Source: Chlorocebus sabaeus
Taxonomy: Eukaryota; Chordata; Mammalia; Primates; Cercopithecidae
NCBI RefSeq assembly: GCF_047675955.1
Contig: NC_132910.1
Location: 114,807,143 to 114,871,142 of the forward strand
DNA: 64,000 bases
Direction of reading: 5' to 3'
Shown: positions 1 through 10,980 of the stretch, in pieces
Layout: each line of letters starts with the position of its first letter
Numbering within the stretch: the stretch's first letter is position 1
Position numbers and translations under genes: made by a program
Notes under the pieces: generated by a model
Told to the model about the DNA's origin: nothing
Seen by the model: only the letters and a program-made list of their open reading frames with translations
Databases searched by the model: none

Positions 1-1427
1 GAACTTTCAATGCTATGCTGAATAGGAGTGGTGAGAGAAGGCATCCTTATCTTGTGCCAGTTTTCAAAGGAAATGCTTCAAGCTTTTGCCCATTCGGTAT
101 GATATTGGCTGTGAGATTGTCATAGACAGCTCTTATCATTTTGAAATATGTTCCAGGAATACCTATTTTATTGACAGCTTTTAGCATGAAGGGATATTGA
201 ATGTTATCAAAGGTCTTTTCTGCACCTATTGAGATAATGATGTGATTTTTGTCATTGGTTCTGTTTATGTGATGGATTATGTCTATTGATTTGCTTGTGT
301 TGAACCAGCCTTGCATCCCAGAGATGAAACCAACTTGATCGTGGTGGATAAACTTTTTGATGTGCTGCTGGATTCGGTTTGCCAGTATTTTATTGAGGAT
401 TTTTGCATCGATGTTCATCAGGGATATTGGTATAAAATTCTCTTTTTTTGTGGTGTCTCTGCCAGGTTTTGGTATCAGGATGATGCTAGCCTCATAAAAT
501 GAGTTAGGTAGGAGCCCTTCCTTTTCAAATGTTTGGAAAAATTTCAGAAGGAATGGTACCAGCTCCTCTTTGAAACTCTGGTAGAATTTGACTATGAATC
601 CACCTGGTCTTGGGTTGTTTTTGGTTGGTAGGCTATTTAGTGCCTTAATTTCAGAACTTTTTATTGGACTATTCAGGAACTCAACTTCTTCCCTGTTTAG
701 TCTTGGGAAGGTAAATGTGTCCAGAAATGTATCCAGTTCTTCTAGATTTTCTAGTTTATTTGCATACTGGTGTTTATTGTATTCTCTGATGGTAGTTTGT
801 ATTTCTGTGGGGTCAGTGGTGATATCCCCTTTATCATTTCTTATTGTGTCTATTTGATTCTTCTCTCTTTTCTTCTTTATTAGTTTAGCTAGTGAGGTAT
901 CTATTACATTATTTTTTTCAAAAAACCAGCTCCTGGATTGATTGATTTTTTGAAGAGATTTTTGTGTTACTATCTCCTTTATTTCCACTCTGATCTTAGT
1001 TATTTCTTGTCTACAGCTAGGTTTTAGATTTCCTTGCCCTTGCTTCTCTAGTTCTTTTAATTGTGATGTTAGGGTATCAATGTGAGGTCTTTATAGCTTT
1101 CTGATGTGGACATTTAGTGCTATAAATTTTCCACTTAATACAGCTTTAGCTGTCTCTCAGAGATTCTGGTATGTTTTCTCTTTGATTCATTGGTTTCGAA
1201 GAACTTCTTGATTTCTGCCTTAATTTCATTATTTACCCAGGAGTCATTCAGAAACATATTGTTCAATTTCCATATAGTTGTGTGGTTTTGAGTGAGTTTC
1301 TTAATCCTGAGTTCTAATTTGATTGCACTGTGGTCTGAGAGACTGTTTTTAGGATTTCAGTTCTTTTGTATTTGCTGAGGAGTGTTTTATTTCCAATTAT
1401 GTCGTTGGTTTTAGAGTGTCATGTGGC
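1..1427 (-). mobile_element. L1 LINE, inverted 5' block (ORF2 endonuclease end to RT)
   Basis: Read on the minus strand this is L1 ORF2 from the end of the endonuclease domain (near 1420) to the middle of the reverse transcriptase at the left window edge. At about 1427 the L1 sequence switches to the plus strand and resumes further downstream in ORF2. That geometry is what twin priming produces during L1 insertion. The block runs off the left edge, so its outer boundary and target-site duplication are not visible. The element is dead: stops and small indels interrupt it. Confidence 0.93.
47..988 (-). pseudogene. L1 ORF2 reverse-transcriptase fragment, 313 residues open
   Basis: The longest open frame in the window. 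It matches the connector and the fingers/palm region of L1 ORF2p, the endonuclease/reverse transcriptase that copies L1 RNA into DNA at the target site. Recognisable stretches are EFLNSPI, IPKPGRDTTKKENF, ILANRIQQHIKK and the motif-A region. In motif A the family normally reads IDAEKAFD; here it reads IGAEKTFD (about residues 255-262), so the first catalytic aspartate is replaced by glycine. Endonuclease and C-terminal parts are missing from the frame. It is a relic inside a 5'-inverted L1, with no sign of independent expression. The start used is only the first in-frame Met. Confidence 0.9.
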
Positions 1428-1520
1428 ACAGAGAATAACTACTTTAAATTCATATGGGACCGAAAAAGAGCCTACAAAGCCAAGACAATCCTAAGCAAAA
1501 ACAACAAAGCTTGAGGCATC

Positions 1521-2227
1521 ATGCTACCTGACTTCAAACTATACTACAAGGCTACAGTAATGAAAACAGCATGGTACTGGTACCAAAACAGACACATAGA
1601 CCAATGCAACAGAATAGAGACCTCAGAAATAACACCACACATCTACAACCATCTGATCTTCAACATACCTGACAAAAACAAGCAATGGGGAAACGATTCC
1701 CTATTTAATAAATGATGCTGAAGTCATTTGAACCCGGGAGGTGGAGGTTGCAATGAGCCAAGATCGTGCCACTGCACTCCAGCCTGGGTGAAAAAGCAAG
1801 ACTCTATTTCAAAAAAAAAAGAAAGAAAAAAAAAAGGTGCTGGGAAAACTGGCTAGTCATATGCAGAAAACTGAAACTGGACCCCTTCCTTATACTTTAT
1901 ACAAAAATTAACCCAAGATGGATTAAAGACTTAAATGTAAAACCCCAAACCATAAAAATACTAGAAGAAAACCTAGGCAATACCGTTCAAGACATAGGCA
2001 TGGGGAAAGCTTTTATGAGGAAATCACCTAAAGCAATTGCAACAAAAGCCAAAACTGACAAATGGGATCTAATTAAACTAAAGAGCTTCTGCACAGCAAA
2101 AGAAACTATCATCAGACCTAACAGACTACCTACGAAATGGGAGAAAATTTTTGCAATCTATCCATCTGACAAAGGTTTAACATCCAGAATTTACAAGGAA
2201 CTTAAAGAAATTTACACACACAAATAA
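1521..2227 (+). pseudogene. L1 ORF2 C-terminal region, split by Alu
   Basis: Two pieces of the same ORF2 region lie either side of an Alu: 1521-1715 (LPDFKLYYKATVMKTAWYWY) and about 1838-2227 (ILEENLGNTVQDIGMGKAF, KWDLIKLKSFCTAKETI). These are the thumb and post-thumb parts of ORF2p. A stop at 2225-2227 ends the frame before the cysteine-rich C-terminal motif, which is still visible downstream in decayed form near 2420-2480. It is non-functional. Confidence 0.85.
1722..1835 (+). mobile_element. 5'-truncated Alu inserted in L1
   Basis: Only the end of an Alu right arm is present (GAACCCGGGAGGTGGAGGTT through CACTGCACTCCAGCCTGGGT), followed by an A-rich tail at 1811-1835. The interrupted L1 sequence is partly repeated on each side (ATGATGCTGA before, AAGGTGCTGG after), consistent with a short target-site duplication that has since drifted. 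Confidence 0.9.
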
Positions 2228-2714
2228 AACAAACAATCCCATCAAAAAGTAGGCAAAGTATATGAACAGGCACTTCTCAAAATGATACATTTATGCAGCC
2301 AACAAACATATGAAAAAAAAGCTCAACATCACTGATCATTAGAGAAATGCAAATCAAAACCACAATGAGACACCATCTCATGCCAGTCATAATGGCAATT
2401 ATTAAAAAGTCAAAAGACAACAGATGCTGGTGAGGCTGTGGAGAAATAGTAACACTTTTACATTGTTGGTGGGAATGTAAGTTAGTTCAACCATTGTGGA
2501 AGACAGTGTGATGATTTCCTAAGGATCTAGAACCAGAAATACCATTTGACCCAGTGATCTCATTACTGGGTATATACCCAAAGGAATATAAATCATTCTA
2601 TTATCAAGATACATGCATGCATATGTTTTCTGGAGCACTATTCACAATAGCAAAGGCATGGAACCAACCCAAATACCCATCAACGATAGGCCAGATAAAG
2701 AAAATGTGATATAC

Positions 2715-2729
2715 ATGCGCGCGCGCGCG

Positions 2730-2762
<33 letters not shown>
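2715..2762 (+). repeat. (CG)n(CA)n microsatellite in L1 3' region
   Basis: An uninterrupted alternating purine-pyrimidine run: about 7 CG steps, then about 16 CA steps. It sits where L1 normally reads a few bases of TACACCATGG, so it grew out of the L1 sequence. Such runs are known to favour Z-DNA and to be length-polymorphic. Confidence 0.95.
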
Positions 2763-2975
2763 CATGGAATACTATGCAGTCACACAGCCACAAAAAGAAA
2801 TGAGATCATGTGCTTTGCAGGGACATGGATGAAGCTGGAAGCCATCATCCTCAGGAAACTAACATGGGAATAGAAAACTAAACACCACATGTTCTCACTC
2901 ATAAGTGGAAGTTGAACGATGAAAACACATGGACACAGGGAGGGGAACAACACGCTGGGGCCAGTTGGCAAGGCC

Positions 2976-3162
2976 TCTGAGGAAAGGGAATGCTTACACG
3001 CAGCTGGTGGGAATGTATATTAGTACAGTCTGTATGGAAAACAGTATGGAGATTGCTCAAAGAACTAAAAATGTAGCTATCATTCAACCCAGCAATCCCA
3101 CTACGAGGTATGTACTCAAAGGAAAATAAATCATTATGTCAAAAAGACACATGCAACTGTAT
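2976..3162 (+). mobile_element. Older L1 ORF2 3' fragment
   Basis: Sequence starting GAATGCTTACACGCAGCTGG repeats an ORF2 C-terminal segment already present upstream at 2445-2640, but in a more diverged, older primate L1 version (CAACCCAGCAATCCCACTAC, GACACATGCAACTGTATTGG). It is a separate insertion joined directly to the truncated 3' UTR of the preceding L1. Confidence 0.8.
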
Positions 3163-3212
3163 TGGAGCATTTATGATTTCAAATTTTGATTAGGGATGTT
3201 CAACCTGTATTG
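3163..3212 (+). mobile_element. MER44/Tigger7-type DNA transposon end (scrap)
   Basis: About 50 bp ending GATTAGGGATGTTCAACCTG followed by TA. This matches my recollection of the terminal inverted repeat of MER44-type (TcMar-Tigger) elements, which insert at TA. It is too short for firm assignment. Confidence 0.45.
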
Positions 3213-4462
3213 TCACTATTTTCACTCAAAAGATGAGCAAATAATATACATATATACATACATATATATAAAAAATGATTACCTGAGCAAATAATATACA
3301 CACACATATATATAATGATATCCTGATAATAGCTTTATTATTTAGATTTTGGAAATAACAGTTCATTATAGTAAATATCATGTAACACACAAAAAAACTT
3401 TATTTTAAAAAAGAAAAATGGCATAGCCCAATATGTGTTTTCTTAATTTTACTTTACCAAGCATTTTGTATGTAGTATTTTTTACTTCTCTAAGTGACTC
3501 TGTCATTAGTCTGGTGTTACAGAAAGGATGTTAAAAATCAGAAGAAATTTTTACTTTTATGAAGTTTCTCAGATGATAGACAATAAAGCTGGGATTCCCC
3601 TACAAGTCTCTTGCTCTCAAATCCAGAGAATTTAAGAAAAATACGTGTTATAAATTGACTTCCACAAATATACTGCTAGACACATGTAATGTATCACATT
3701 ATAAAGGAGATATCAAAGGGAAAATGCCACTGATATCCATTACTTTTAAACATGTGGATATATTTCCATATTTTAATTAATATTTTTGATCAATGAAAAT
3801 TTACTTATATAATTTTTATATATTACTTGAACACATAACATTTTATGTCTAATCAAAGAGTTTTATATATCTTAGTGAAATCATATGTTTAAAAGCTTTT
3901 CCAATGTTGTTCCAAATGTCTTCAGAAAGACATTTAGAACATTACTGTATACCCATAGTAACAAAATAATTCAGTGACAACCAGGTAATCATGAATTAAA
4001 TCTGTAATTCCTCTGTAGATGTTATGTTTTTCATAAATAAAATTTAAGGGGTTCTCCATAGGTTTGAAAGAATCACAGTCACTACCCAAACCCAAATTAT
4101 GAAATAAAGCAAGTTCTTTGGATTATCTCAGTGAATCAACAACTTCTTATAGCTTTTAGAAAAAAAAAAAAAAACCACGTACACTTTTCAGTGTAAAGTA
4201 TATACATATTCCTTATATAGTATATTGTCTCTCTTCTTTTTCATTGAAACTCATGCTTAAACCTTTTAGAGAAGAAAAAACTACCAGAGATAAAGAAGAA
4301 AAAAACAAAATCAGAAACAAAAAATAGAAACATTGACACAGGCAAAAAAAATAAATGTTTTTAATGAGGGTACTGAGATCAAAAATAGTAGATTTCCTGG
4401 TTCCAAGTAAACTTTACATGGATTAAAACCAAACTTAAACCATATCTAATTAATAGTATTTT
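3213..4462. other. Unassigned AT-rich stretch
   Basis: No gene or recognisable repeat family except a roughly 52-bp imperfect tandem duplication at 3233-3325 (both copies begin TGAGCAAATAATATACA) and a short poly(A) at 4159-4174. Confidence 0.6.
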
Positions 4463-4773
4463 GACCAGGTGCGGTGGCTCACGCCTGTAATCCCAGCACT
4501 TTGGGAGGTCGAGGAGGGTGGAACACCTGAGGTCAGGAGTTCTAGACCAGCCTGGCCAATATGGTGAAACCTCGTCTATATTAAAACTAAAACTTAAAAA
4601 AAAAAAAAATTAGCCAGGCATGGTGGTGTACACCTGTAATATCAGCTACTCAGGAGGCTGAGGCAGGATAATTGATTGAACATGGGAGGCAGGGGTTGCA
4701 GTGAGTCATTACTGTGCCACTGCACTCCAGCCTGGGTGACAGAGTGAGACTCCGTCTCAAACAAAAAAAAAAA
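4463..4773 (+). mobile_element. Full-length Alu
   Basis: Both arms are present, from CCAGGTGCGGTGGCTCACGC to CACTGCACTCCAGCCTGGGT, with an A-rich linker at 4596-4609 and an A tail at 4759-4773. Divergence is moderate (AluS or AluJ type). The target-site duplication is not clear because T- and A-rich sequence follows. Confidence 0.96.
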
Positions 4774-5319
4774 TTTTTTTTGATTAACAAAAAAGGAGTT
4801 GCTAAAAATCGGTGTGTGAAATGCTATACGTTTTAGTTTGATTTAACAGTAATGAAGTTCTGGGAGTGTAGACATCTACCTCACCCATAAGTAATCCCCT
4901 TTAATTATGGTTTCTAAACAATTTATCAGAAACCAATGGCTTATTGACATCTTTTTCTATACTACAATTGGAGATAGAGATTGAATAACTGAAGCAAGCT
5001 GCTAGGAGGATCTATATTTTATGACCCAAACAGATAAAGAAAAGTGACTACTGTAATTGAGTTGGGAAGCTGTAAAACTTACCTATAGAATTTTCCTCTA
5101 GTGATTCAAATGCTGTCTGAAAATATGTGAAATATAAATATGTGGAATACAAAAATTGATGTTTTACTTGTAATAAAAATTCAAGGTCTCCAAGAATGAA
5201 AATGCATACAATTTGCTTTGTTGTATTTTCAAGTGTTGTTTAAAAGATAAAAGAAAATACAATATATTTATTTTTATTTAATAATTCTCAACATGTGATG
5301 CAATTACAGATAATTCATG
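4774..5319. other. Unassigned AT-rich stretch
   Basis: I see no open frame of interest, no recognisable repeat and no structural motif here. Confidence 0.5.
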
Positions 5320-5570
5320 AAAAAGCTAGACTAATGGTAAAGAGATAAAAATGTTCCACCTCAGTGATCCGAGAACACAAATTAAAATCTCAATGTCATA
5401 CCACCACATACTCAATAAAAGGGCTAGAATTTAAAAGGCTGTTGGTAAGAATATGGAACAAGGAAAACATTCATACATTTCTGTGGTGGGGGCAAAAAAA
5501 AAAAGGCATTATCTAATGGTGAATATATGCATACCAAATGACTCAGTATTTTTATCTCTAGTAAACAGAT
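5320..5570 (+). mobile_element. Decayed L1M fragment (ORF2 3' region)
   Basis: The order of degenerate matches follows the ORF2 C-terminus: AACACAAATTAAAATCTCAA (the 'aatgcaaatcaaaaccacaa' region), ACCACATACTCAATAAAAGG, GTTGGTAAGAATATGGAACA, then a decayed 'three-base TGTGG' segment. Divergence is far above that of the primate L1s elsewhere in the window, so this is an old mammalian L1. Confidence 0.55.
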
Positions 5571-5624
5571 ATCTCAGACCAGCGTGTCAGCAATAAGTTG
5601 ATTATAAGTGATTAGATTTTGGAT

Positions 5625-5970
5625 ATATTTAAAGATACAGACAACAGGATTTCATGATTAATTTAATATCAGGGGAATGAGAAAAGAGCAAAACATGATT
5701 CTAAGATTTGGGACTTGAACAACTGGACAGATGATATGTTCATCTAAGATAGTGAAGAGTACAGGTTGAGCAGTTCTGAGGGTGGAAAAGACATGTTGAA
5801 TTTATGATGTCTATTGGATATTCAAGCAGAGATGCTCGGTAGGCTGTTGGATATGCAAGTCTGAATTCAGAAGAGGGGTTTGGGCTGGAGATGGAAATTT
5901 GGAGATGTTGGCATATAGGAGATATTTAAAGTCATGCCACTAGCTTAGGTCATCAAGGAAGCAGATGTAA
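5625..5970 (+). repeat. Ancient dispersed repeat, family not named
   Basis: The stretch with GGATATTCAAGCAGAGATGC, GGTAGGCTGTTGGATATGCA and GGGCTGGAGATGGAAATTTG resembles a widely dispersed mammalian repeat that I remember by sequence but cannot name with confidence. No coding potential is seen. Confidence 0.4.
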
Positions 5971-6239
5971 TTAGAGACAAAAAGTGATGAAAATCAATCT
6001 CTGATTACAATTATAGTTAATGTTAAGAAGTATGAATATATTACAAAAATGAAAAGGTGAACTGATAAGCAATATATTTTAGTCACCTTCCAACTACTAT
6101 TTTGGATCTCTTTACCAGCAGCCATAGATAAAATAAATTTCCACAAATTCATACTCATATAAATAAATGATTAACCAAACTAATAAATGAGGAAGATGAT
6201 CAAATCTCTCATGCAGGAAAATTCTAAGTAATTTTTGCA

Positions 6240-6870
6240 GAAACTCCACCCTCAAAGAGATGGAGCATTATACACCACTCTTTAAGTGTGGGCTGTGCTT
6301 GGTGACTTCAATCCAATGAGTACCGTATGTAAATGGGTACTTTACATTGGAGGAGTCTGAAAAACACTATCTCCAGCCGGATGATCAAGGTCAACATCAA
6401 TAGTGATATGTCATGTTGATAGTATGTACCCTTGATGTGATGCGATGACAATAACCGATACTTGCAACAACTTTAATGACTCTTCATAGAACTACACTGT
6501 GTGAACAAAAGCCAATCCCCAAAAGTTACATATTGCATGATTCCATTTATATATATAATATTCTTGAAGTGACGAAATTCCTGAAGTGGAGAAAAATGAG
6601 TTATTGTCAGGGTTTAAGGAGGGAAAAGAAATGGTGGTGGGAAAGAAATGGGTGTGGCCATGAAACTGCACTATGAGGGAGCTTTGCTGTGATGCAAATG
6701 CTCTGTGTCTTGATGGTATCAATGTCAATATCATGGTTGTGATATGGTACTATAGTTTGCATTATGTTACCATTGCAGCTGGGTAAAGAGTATACTGGAT
6801 CACTCTGTACATTTTCTTACAACTGCATGCAAATTCACAATTATCTTAAACTAAAAGCTTAATCGAAAAA
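6240..6870 (+). mobile_element. L1M 3' UTR (old L1)
   Basis: It carries the landmarks of an L1M 3' UTR: GTGATATGTCATGTTGATAG and TGTACCCTTGATGTGATGCG near 6420, ATTCTTGAAGTGACGAAATT near 6560, GGTACTATAGTTTGCATTAT near 6745, then a terminal CTTACAACTGCATGCAAATT and AAACTAAAAGCTTAATCGAA. The two open frames within it (6476-6676 plus, 6492-6734 minus) are chance. Confidence 0.72.
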
Positions 6871-8325
6871 TAAAATATAAACACAAATCTAACCTCATGA
6901 ACTACCTTATTAAAATTTGTGCAGGTGCTCTATAGGCTAGAGGTATATATCCCATGGGTGGTCCATGGTCCTTTTTTTCTTCCAAGACCAATAGAATATA
7001 GTCTATCCTTTGTAAACTTTGATTGCAGACTGACTGTATTTGGCAAACTCCAACTGACCTCTTTATGTCTGTCTTATATCCACTGTGTCAGCTCCATCCT
7101 ATGTCTAGAGAACTATGTGCTAATTTATAAGTGGTACATTTATTAATACCATAGTTGATTTCATGTTACAAATAATTTCTTATGATCTGAGATTATTAAA
7201 CCTTACTTTTATTACCAAATTTATTATCTTCCATTATAAGGTTTCAAGTGGAACCCCCTCAATAATTTATATAATTGATGATGAATAATCAAATACAAAA
7301 TAAAAGGAAAATAAAATGTGATGACAGGAGACCGTAAAGCTGAATAAGATAAACACTTAAAGAAAACTCATTAATTTAATGCATATTTTCAAGAGTGTGG
7401 TCAATATAAGCTTCTAAAATATGAAATTTGAACATGTAGAACCAATACATGCACCCACGTGTGTAATAGATTAGGGAGTAAAATAATCCATTAGTACCTA
7501 GTTCCTAATTTGGAGAAATGAAAAAAGCTCTGTATATTTGTTTCACTTTTTAAATTCCACATGCAGTAACATTTACTAATCCAGTTTTTAAAGATGTTTC
7601 AAAAACAATATTAGGCACCACAGGCTTGGTGTGGAACTTGACTCTCCTTATGGAACTGCTTGCCTCAGAGTAGCAACATATATTGATTTTGGCACACCAA
7701 TAAAATTACAGAAAGAACTTGGGTTGAAATTGCATTTTCCATGTAACAGTAAAAACCTATGCAACAAAATTAAGTGAAAAGTGCCAATGTCCTTAATTCA
7801 AGGAATCCTTTCTATGTGCTATCACCACCACTGCCACAAGGCTCATGCAATTCCAGTTAAAAACAAAATGTCTCACCCTTTCCAGTTTATACTGTCCAAG
7901 GGACCTGTTCACTGGAATTTGCATTATCAGGAAGAACTGTGAAGAGAAGGCACTCTGAGGTATGAAATTTCATCCATTATTCACTAGAAAAGCATAATCT
8001 TTTTCTTAAGACATTGTATCTCTCCACATACAGATTAAAAAAAAAAAAAGCATAGACATGTCAACTTTCTATTGTTGTACAATGCTGCTTGACAATAGAG
8101 TTTTATGAAATAATAAATGAATACTTTGAGAAGTCTTGAAGTGGTTTCAGAAAATGAAAGTGGTCTTTACTGGAGATCATTAGAATAGGTAGATTTTTAC
8201 TATGCTGAGTACTTATAAACATCAGTTCTACCTTATGACATTTCACGCTTACAGAAACAACTAACTAAAATAGTCCAAGAAAATGCATATTCATCTTGGA
8301 TAAAATACATTTCACCTCATGAAAT
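6871..8325. other. Unassigned AT-rich stretch
   Basis: No gene found. The 75-residue frame at 6919-7146 has no recognisable motif. 7580-8050 is somewhat less AT-rich and may hold an old LTR-like fragment, but nothing diagnostic is visible. Confidence 0.5.
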
Positions 8326-8885
8326 TTCATGTATATATAAACTACATATGCTTGCATATATAATATACAACTATAATTTATATATGTAAGTATAATTTAT
8401 ATACAAATTATATATTAGTATATATAATTTATATACAAAGTATATATATGCATATATACACATATATAAGTATATTTTTAATTATATAAAGGTATTTTTA
8501 AAATATTTTATATCCATACTTTTATATAAACATATAACTATATAAATATGTGAATATATATTATAAATATATTCTATATATATTTATACTATATGTACAC
8601 AGGTATATACTTATATATAAGTGTATGTAATTATATATACACTTGTGTGTATATAGACACAAGTATCTATAAGTACATATACTTATAAATAAGTATGTAT
8701 AAATACTTATATAAGTATAATACTTATACACTTAGTTCTTATACTTACTACTTAAATACTTATATATTCTATATAAGTATTTATATATAAATTTATATAT
8801 AAGTATATATACTTGTATATGTAAATATACAGGTATATCCTTGTATATTTATATATATTTATAAATGTATACAAAATCATAGATA
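8326..8885. repeat. TATA-rich low-complexity tract
   Basis: About 550 bp made almost entirely of interleaved TATA, AAGTATATATA and ATACTTATA motifs with scattered C and G. Many near-palindromic segments are present (TATAAGTATAATACTTATA around 8711-8729). It is not a clean tandem repeat; the register drifts continuously. Confidence 0.9.
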
Positions 8886-9680
8886 TAAAAATATTTTTAA
8901 AATATATGGAATTTAAAAAGTTAAAGTGTTTTTGAATTTTGAATTAAAAAATAGGCTTCTGAAAGGAATGAATGTGTGTTGATGGTTAATAAGTAGATTT
9001 TTGGAAGGCATGCAGGATAAATATATTTTAAACATAAACATAGCTTTAGATTTTGCACTAAATATGTACATGGCAATGTTTTCCTGTTTCTTCCTTAATA
9101 TTCAAAATAAAATTTTGTTCAATACCATCAAATCTTTGTTGTTACTTTGTTTCTGTATTTAAAAGAGTATCTTTATTTTGTGCTTGGAGAGCTTCCAGTA
9201 TAAAAATCAAATTTAGAAAATAAGGTTGGCCATTTTCTAAGCTACCGATTATAGAATATACTGTGAAATTCTGAATTGTTTAATCTAATATAAATCCCAT
9301 GTTTTACGCTGAAAAGCTACTGAGCTAAAACTGTGTGCATATTTTAGTGAAATGTATGTTCACTACTACCTTTCCTGAATGTGTGTAACTTTACTAGCTC
9401 TCGGATAATACACTCAATTTAAATTCTTATATGTAATTATAAAGACAGTTTTAATGGAATCATAATATAACAAACCTGTTACCACATACTGCATTATCAA
9501 ACTGAAGCCAACCAACCCCACCTCTCAGTATATGGCAAACATATCTAGATGTTTGTCACTTAAGCAGACCGAGAATTGCATGGCATGAACAAACAAAATA
9601 TTTTTTATAGGTCAACAAGAATATTTAGCTATGGAGCTGAGAGGCCTATCCTACTCACCAGAACTTCCATACCCTATCAG
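8886..9680. other. Unassigned AT-rich stretch
   Basis: I see no diagnostic repeat landmark. The open frame 9576-9791 overlaps an L2 end and shows no recognisable domain. Confidence 0.5.
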
Positions 9681-9915
9681 TTTCTATCAGAAATATCTCC
9701 CTCTTTCAACCACCATAGCACTATATTTAGACTTTTTATTATGGCATTAGCATTTCTTTCAGAAATCATTGTCCTATCTCAAACAGCCTAGAAGCTCTTT
9801 GTGGATAAGATTCACACCTTCCTCATTAATTGATCTACCCAAAATACTAACGTAGTGATTCCTTGGTGATGATGTGCCCTGAGCAATTATTTGTTGAGAG
9901 GATGAAGACATTAAT
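9681..9915 (+). mobile_element. L2 LINE 3' end
   Basis: Degenerate but ordered matches to the L2 3' region: TTATTATGGCATTAGCATTT, CTAGAAGCTCTTTGTGGATA, then TGTGCCCTGAGCAATTATTT and TTGTTGAGAGGATGAAG in place of the usual ending 'caataaatatttgttgaatgaatg'. Confidence 0.55.
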
Positions 9916-10011
9916 TACAGAGCCAAATCAGTACATATCTTATAACAAAAACCATTATATTTTAGATGAAAATATTTAAATGCGTGTTAGCTTCCATTCC
10001 CCCAATTAGTT

Positions 10012-10206
10012 AGAGCTGTAGTTCTTAATGTGTGGTTCTAGCACCAGTAGCATCAACATCAATGGGAAAATAATTATAAATGCTAACTGTTATGCCCCAC
10101 CATAGATATGCCCAATCAGAAACTCTGCAGGTAAGGCCTAGAAATCTGTTTGCAGAAAACCTCCTTATGATTCTGATGTAGGGTGCTTGAAAAGCATTGA
10201 TCTAAA
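10012..10206 (+). mobile_element. MER5A (hAT-Charlie non-autonomous)
   Basis: The body is close to full length: GTAGTTCTTAATGTGTGGTT at the left end, AGCACCAGTAGCATCAACAT, CCCAATCAGAAACTCTGCAG in the centre, and ATGATTCTGATGTAGGGTGC leading to an imperfect inverted end. It has no coding capacity; members were moved by a Charlie-type transposase. Confidence 0.8.
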
Positions 10207-10611
10207 GATGCATGGTATGCTTATAACCTTTCATTTGCTCTTATCTTTGTAGCTATCATAGAACACTAAGTAATCTAATTTCTTAAAATTACCATGAGTA
10301 TTTTAGGGGAAAAATGATCCCTTATTTAAATGATCAATCCAGACTTGGAAAAGGACACTCGCTTTTCGCTATTCACATGAGTTATAATGCCACTTATTGT
10401 CCCAGCTCCCAAGAAATGCCAATACTGTTACAAAATGCCATTGCCAACTATATTCAATTTATTTCTCTTTATTAATATTATTTTCTAAAAGACTGAATAT
10501 GTTTACCATTGTCTTTTATCTTTTGTCCTCAGAAGCTGCTCATCCTGGGCCAGGATCCAAGAATGAGACCTCTCCAGCTTGAGCCTCTCCAGGCTGAACA
10601 AGTAGGGATTC
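10207..10611. other. Unassigned stretch
   Basis: No recognisable repeat. The 61-residue frame 10397-10582 has no motif I recognise; nothing supports it as a gene. Confidence 0.45.
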
Positions 10612-10616
10612 ATTTC

Positions 10617-10980
10617 TGTATTAGTCTGTTCTCACACTGGTATAAAGAATTACTTGACACTGAGTAATTTATGAAAAAAGAGGTTTAACTGACTTACAGT
10701 TGCATAGGCTTAACAGGAAGCATAATTAGGAGACCTCAAGAAACATACAGTCATGGTGCAAGGGAAAGGGAAAGAAAGCACCTTCTCATGGCAGCAAAAG
10801 GGAGAGACAGCAAAGAGGGGAGGTGCCACAAAGTTTTACACAAACAGATCTCATAAGAATGCACTCACTATCATGAGAACAGCATGGGGAAAATCCCCGC
10901 TATGATCCAGTCACCTCCCACTAAGGCCCTTCTCCAATTCAACATGAGATTTAGGAGGGGACACAAATCCAAACCATATA
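10617..10980 (-). mobile_element. THE1 LTR (3' LTR of provirus)
   Basis: Read on the minus strand it starts ATATGGTTTGGATTTGTGTC and ends GAGAACAGACTAATACA at 10617, the standard THE1/MST LTR layout. Length is about 364 bp, the THE1 size class. The five bases outside it are ATTTC (10612-10616), which pairs imperfectly with ATATC beyond the other LTR. Confidence 0.93.

Larger units (their letters stand above)
1428..2975 (+). mobile_element. L1 LINE, sense 3' block (ORF2 C-terminus and 3' UTR)
   Basis: L1 ORF2 resumes in plus orientation (TACTTTAAATTCATATGGGA, then ACTTCAAACTATACTACAAG) and runs through the C-terminal region into the 3' UTR (CATGTTCTCACTCATAAGTG near 2889, GGACACAGGGAGGGGAACAA near 2931). 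It is interrupted by an Alu at 1722-1835 and carries an expanded alternating purine-pyrimidine repeat at 2715-2762. It stops inside the 3' UTR with no poly(A) tail and abuts a different L1 piece. Together with 1-1427 it forms one 5'-inverted insertion. Confidence 0.92.

Noticed and set aside
8326..8885. Possible replication origin or matrix attachment region
   Set aside because: AT richness alone is not evidence; kept only as a structural tract.
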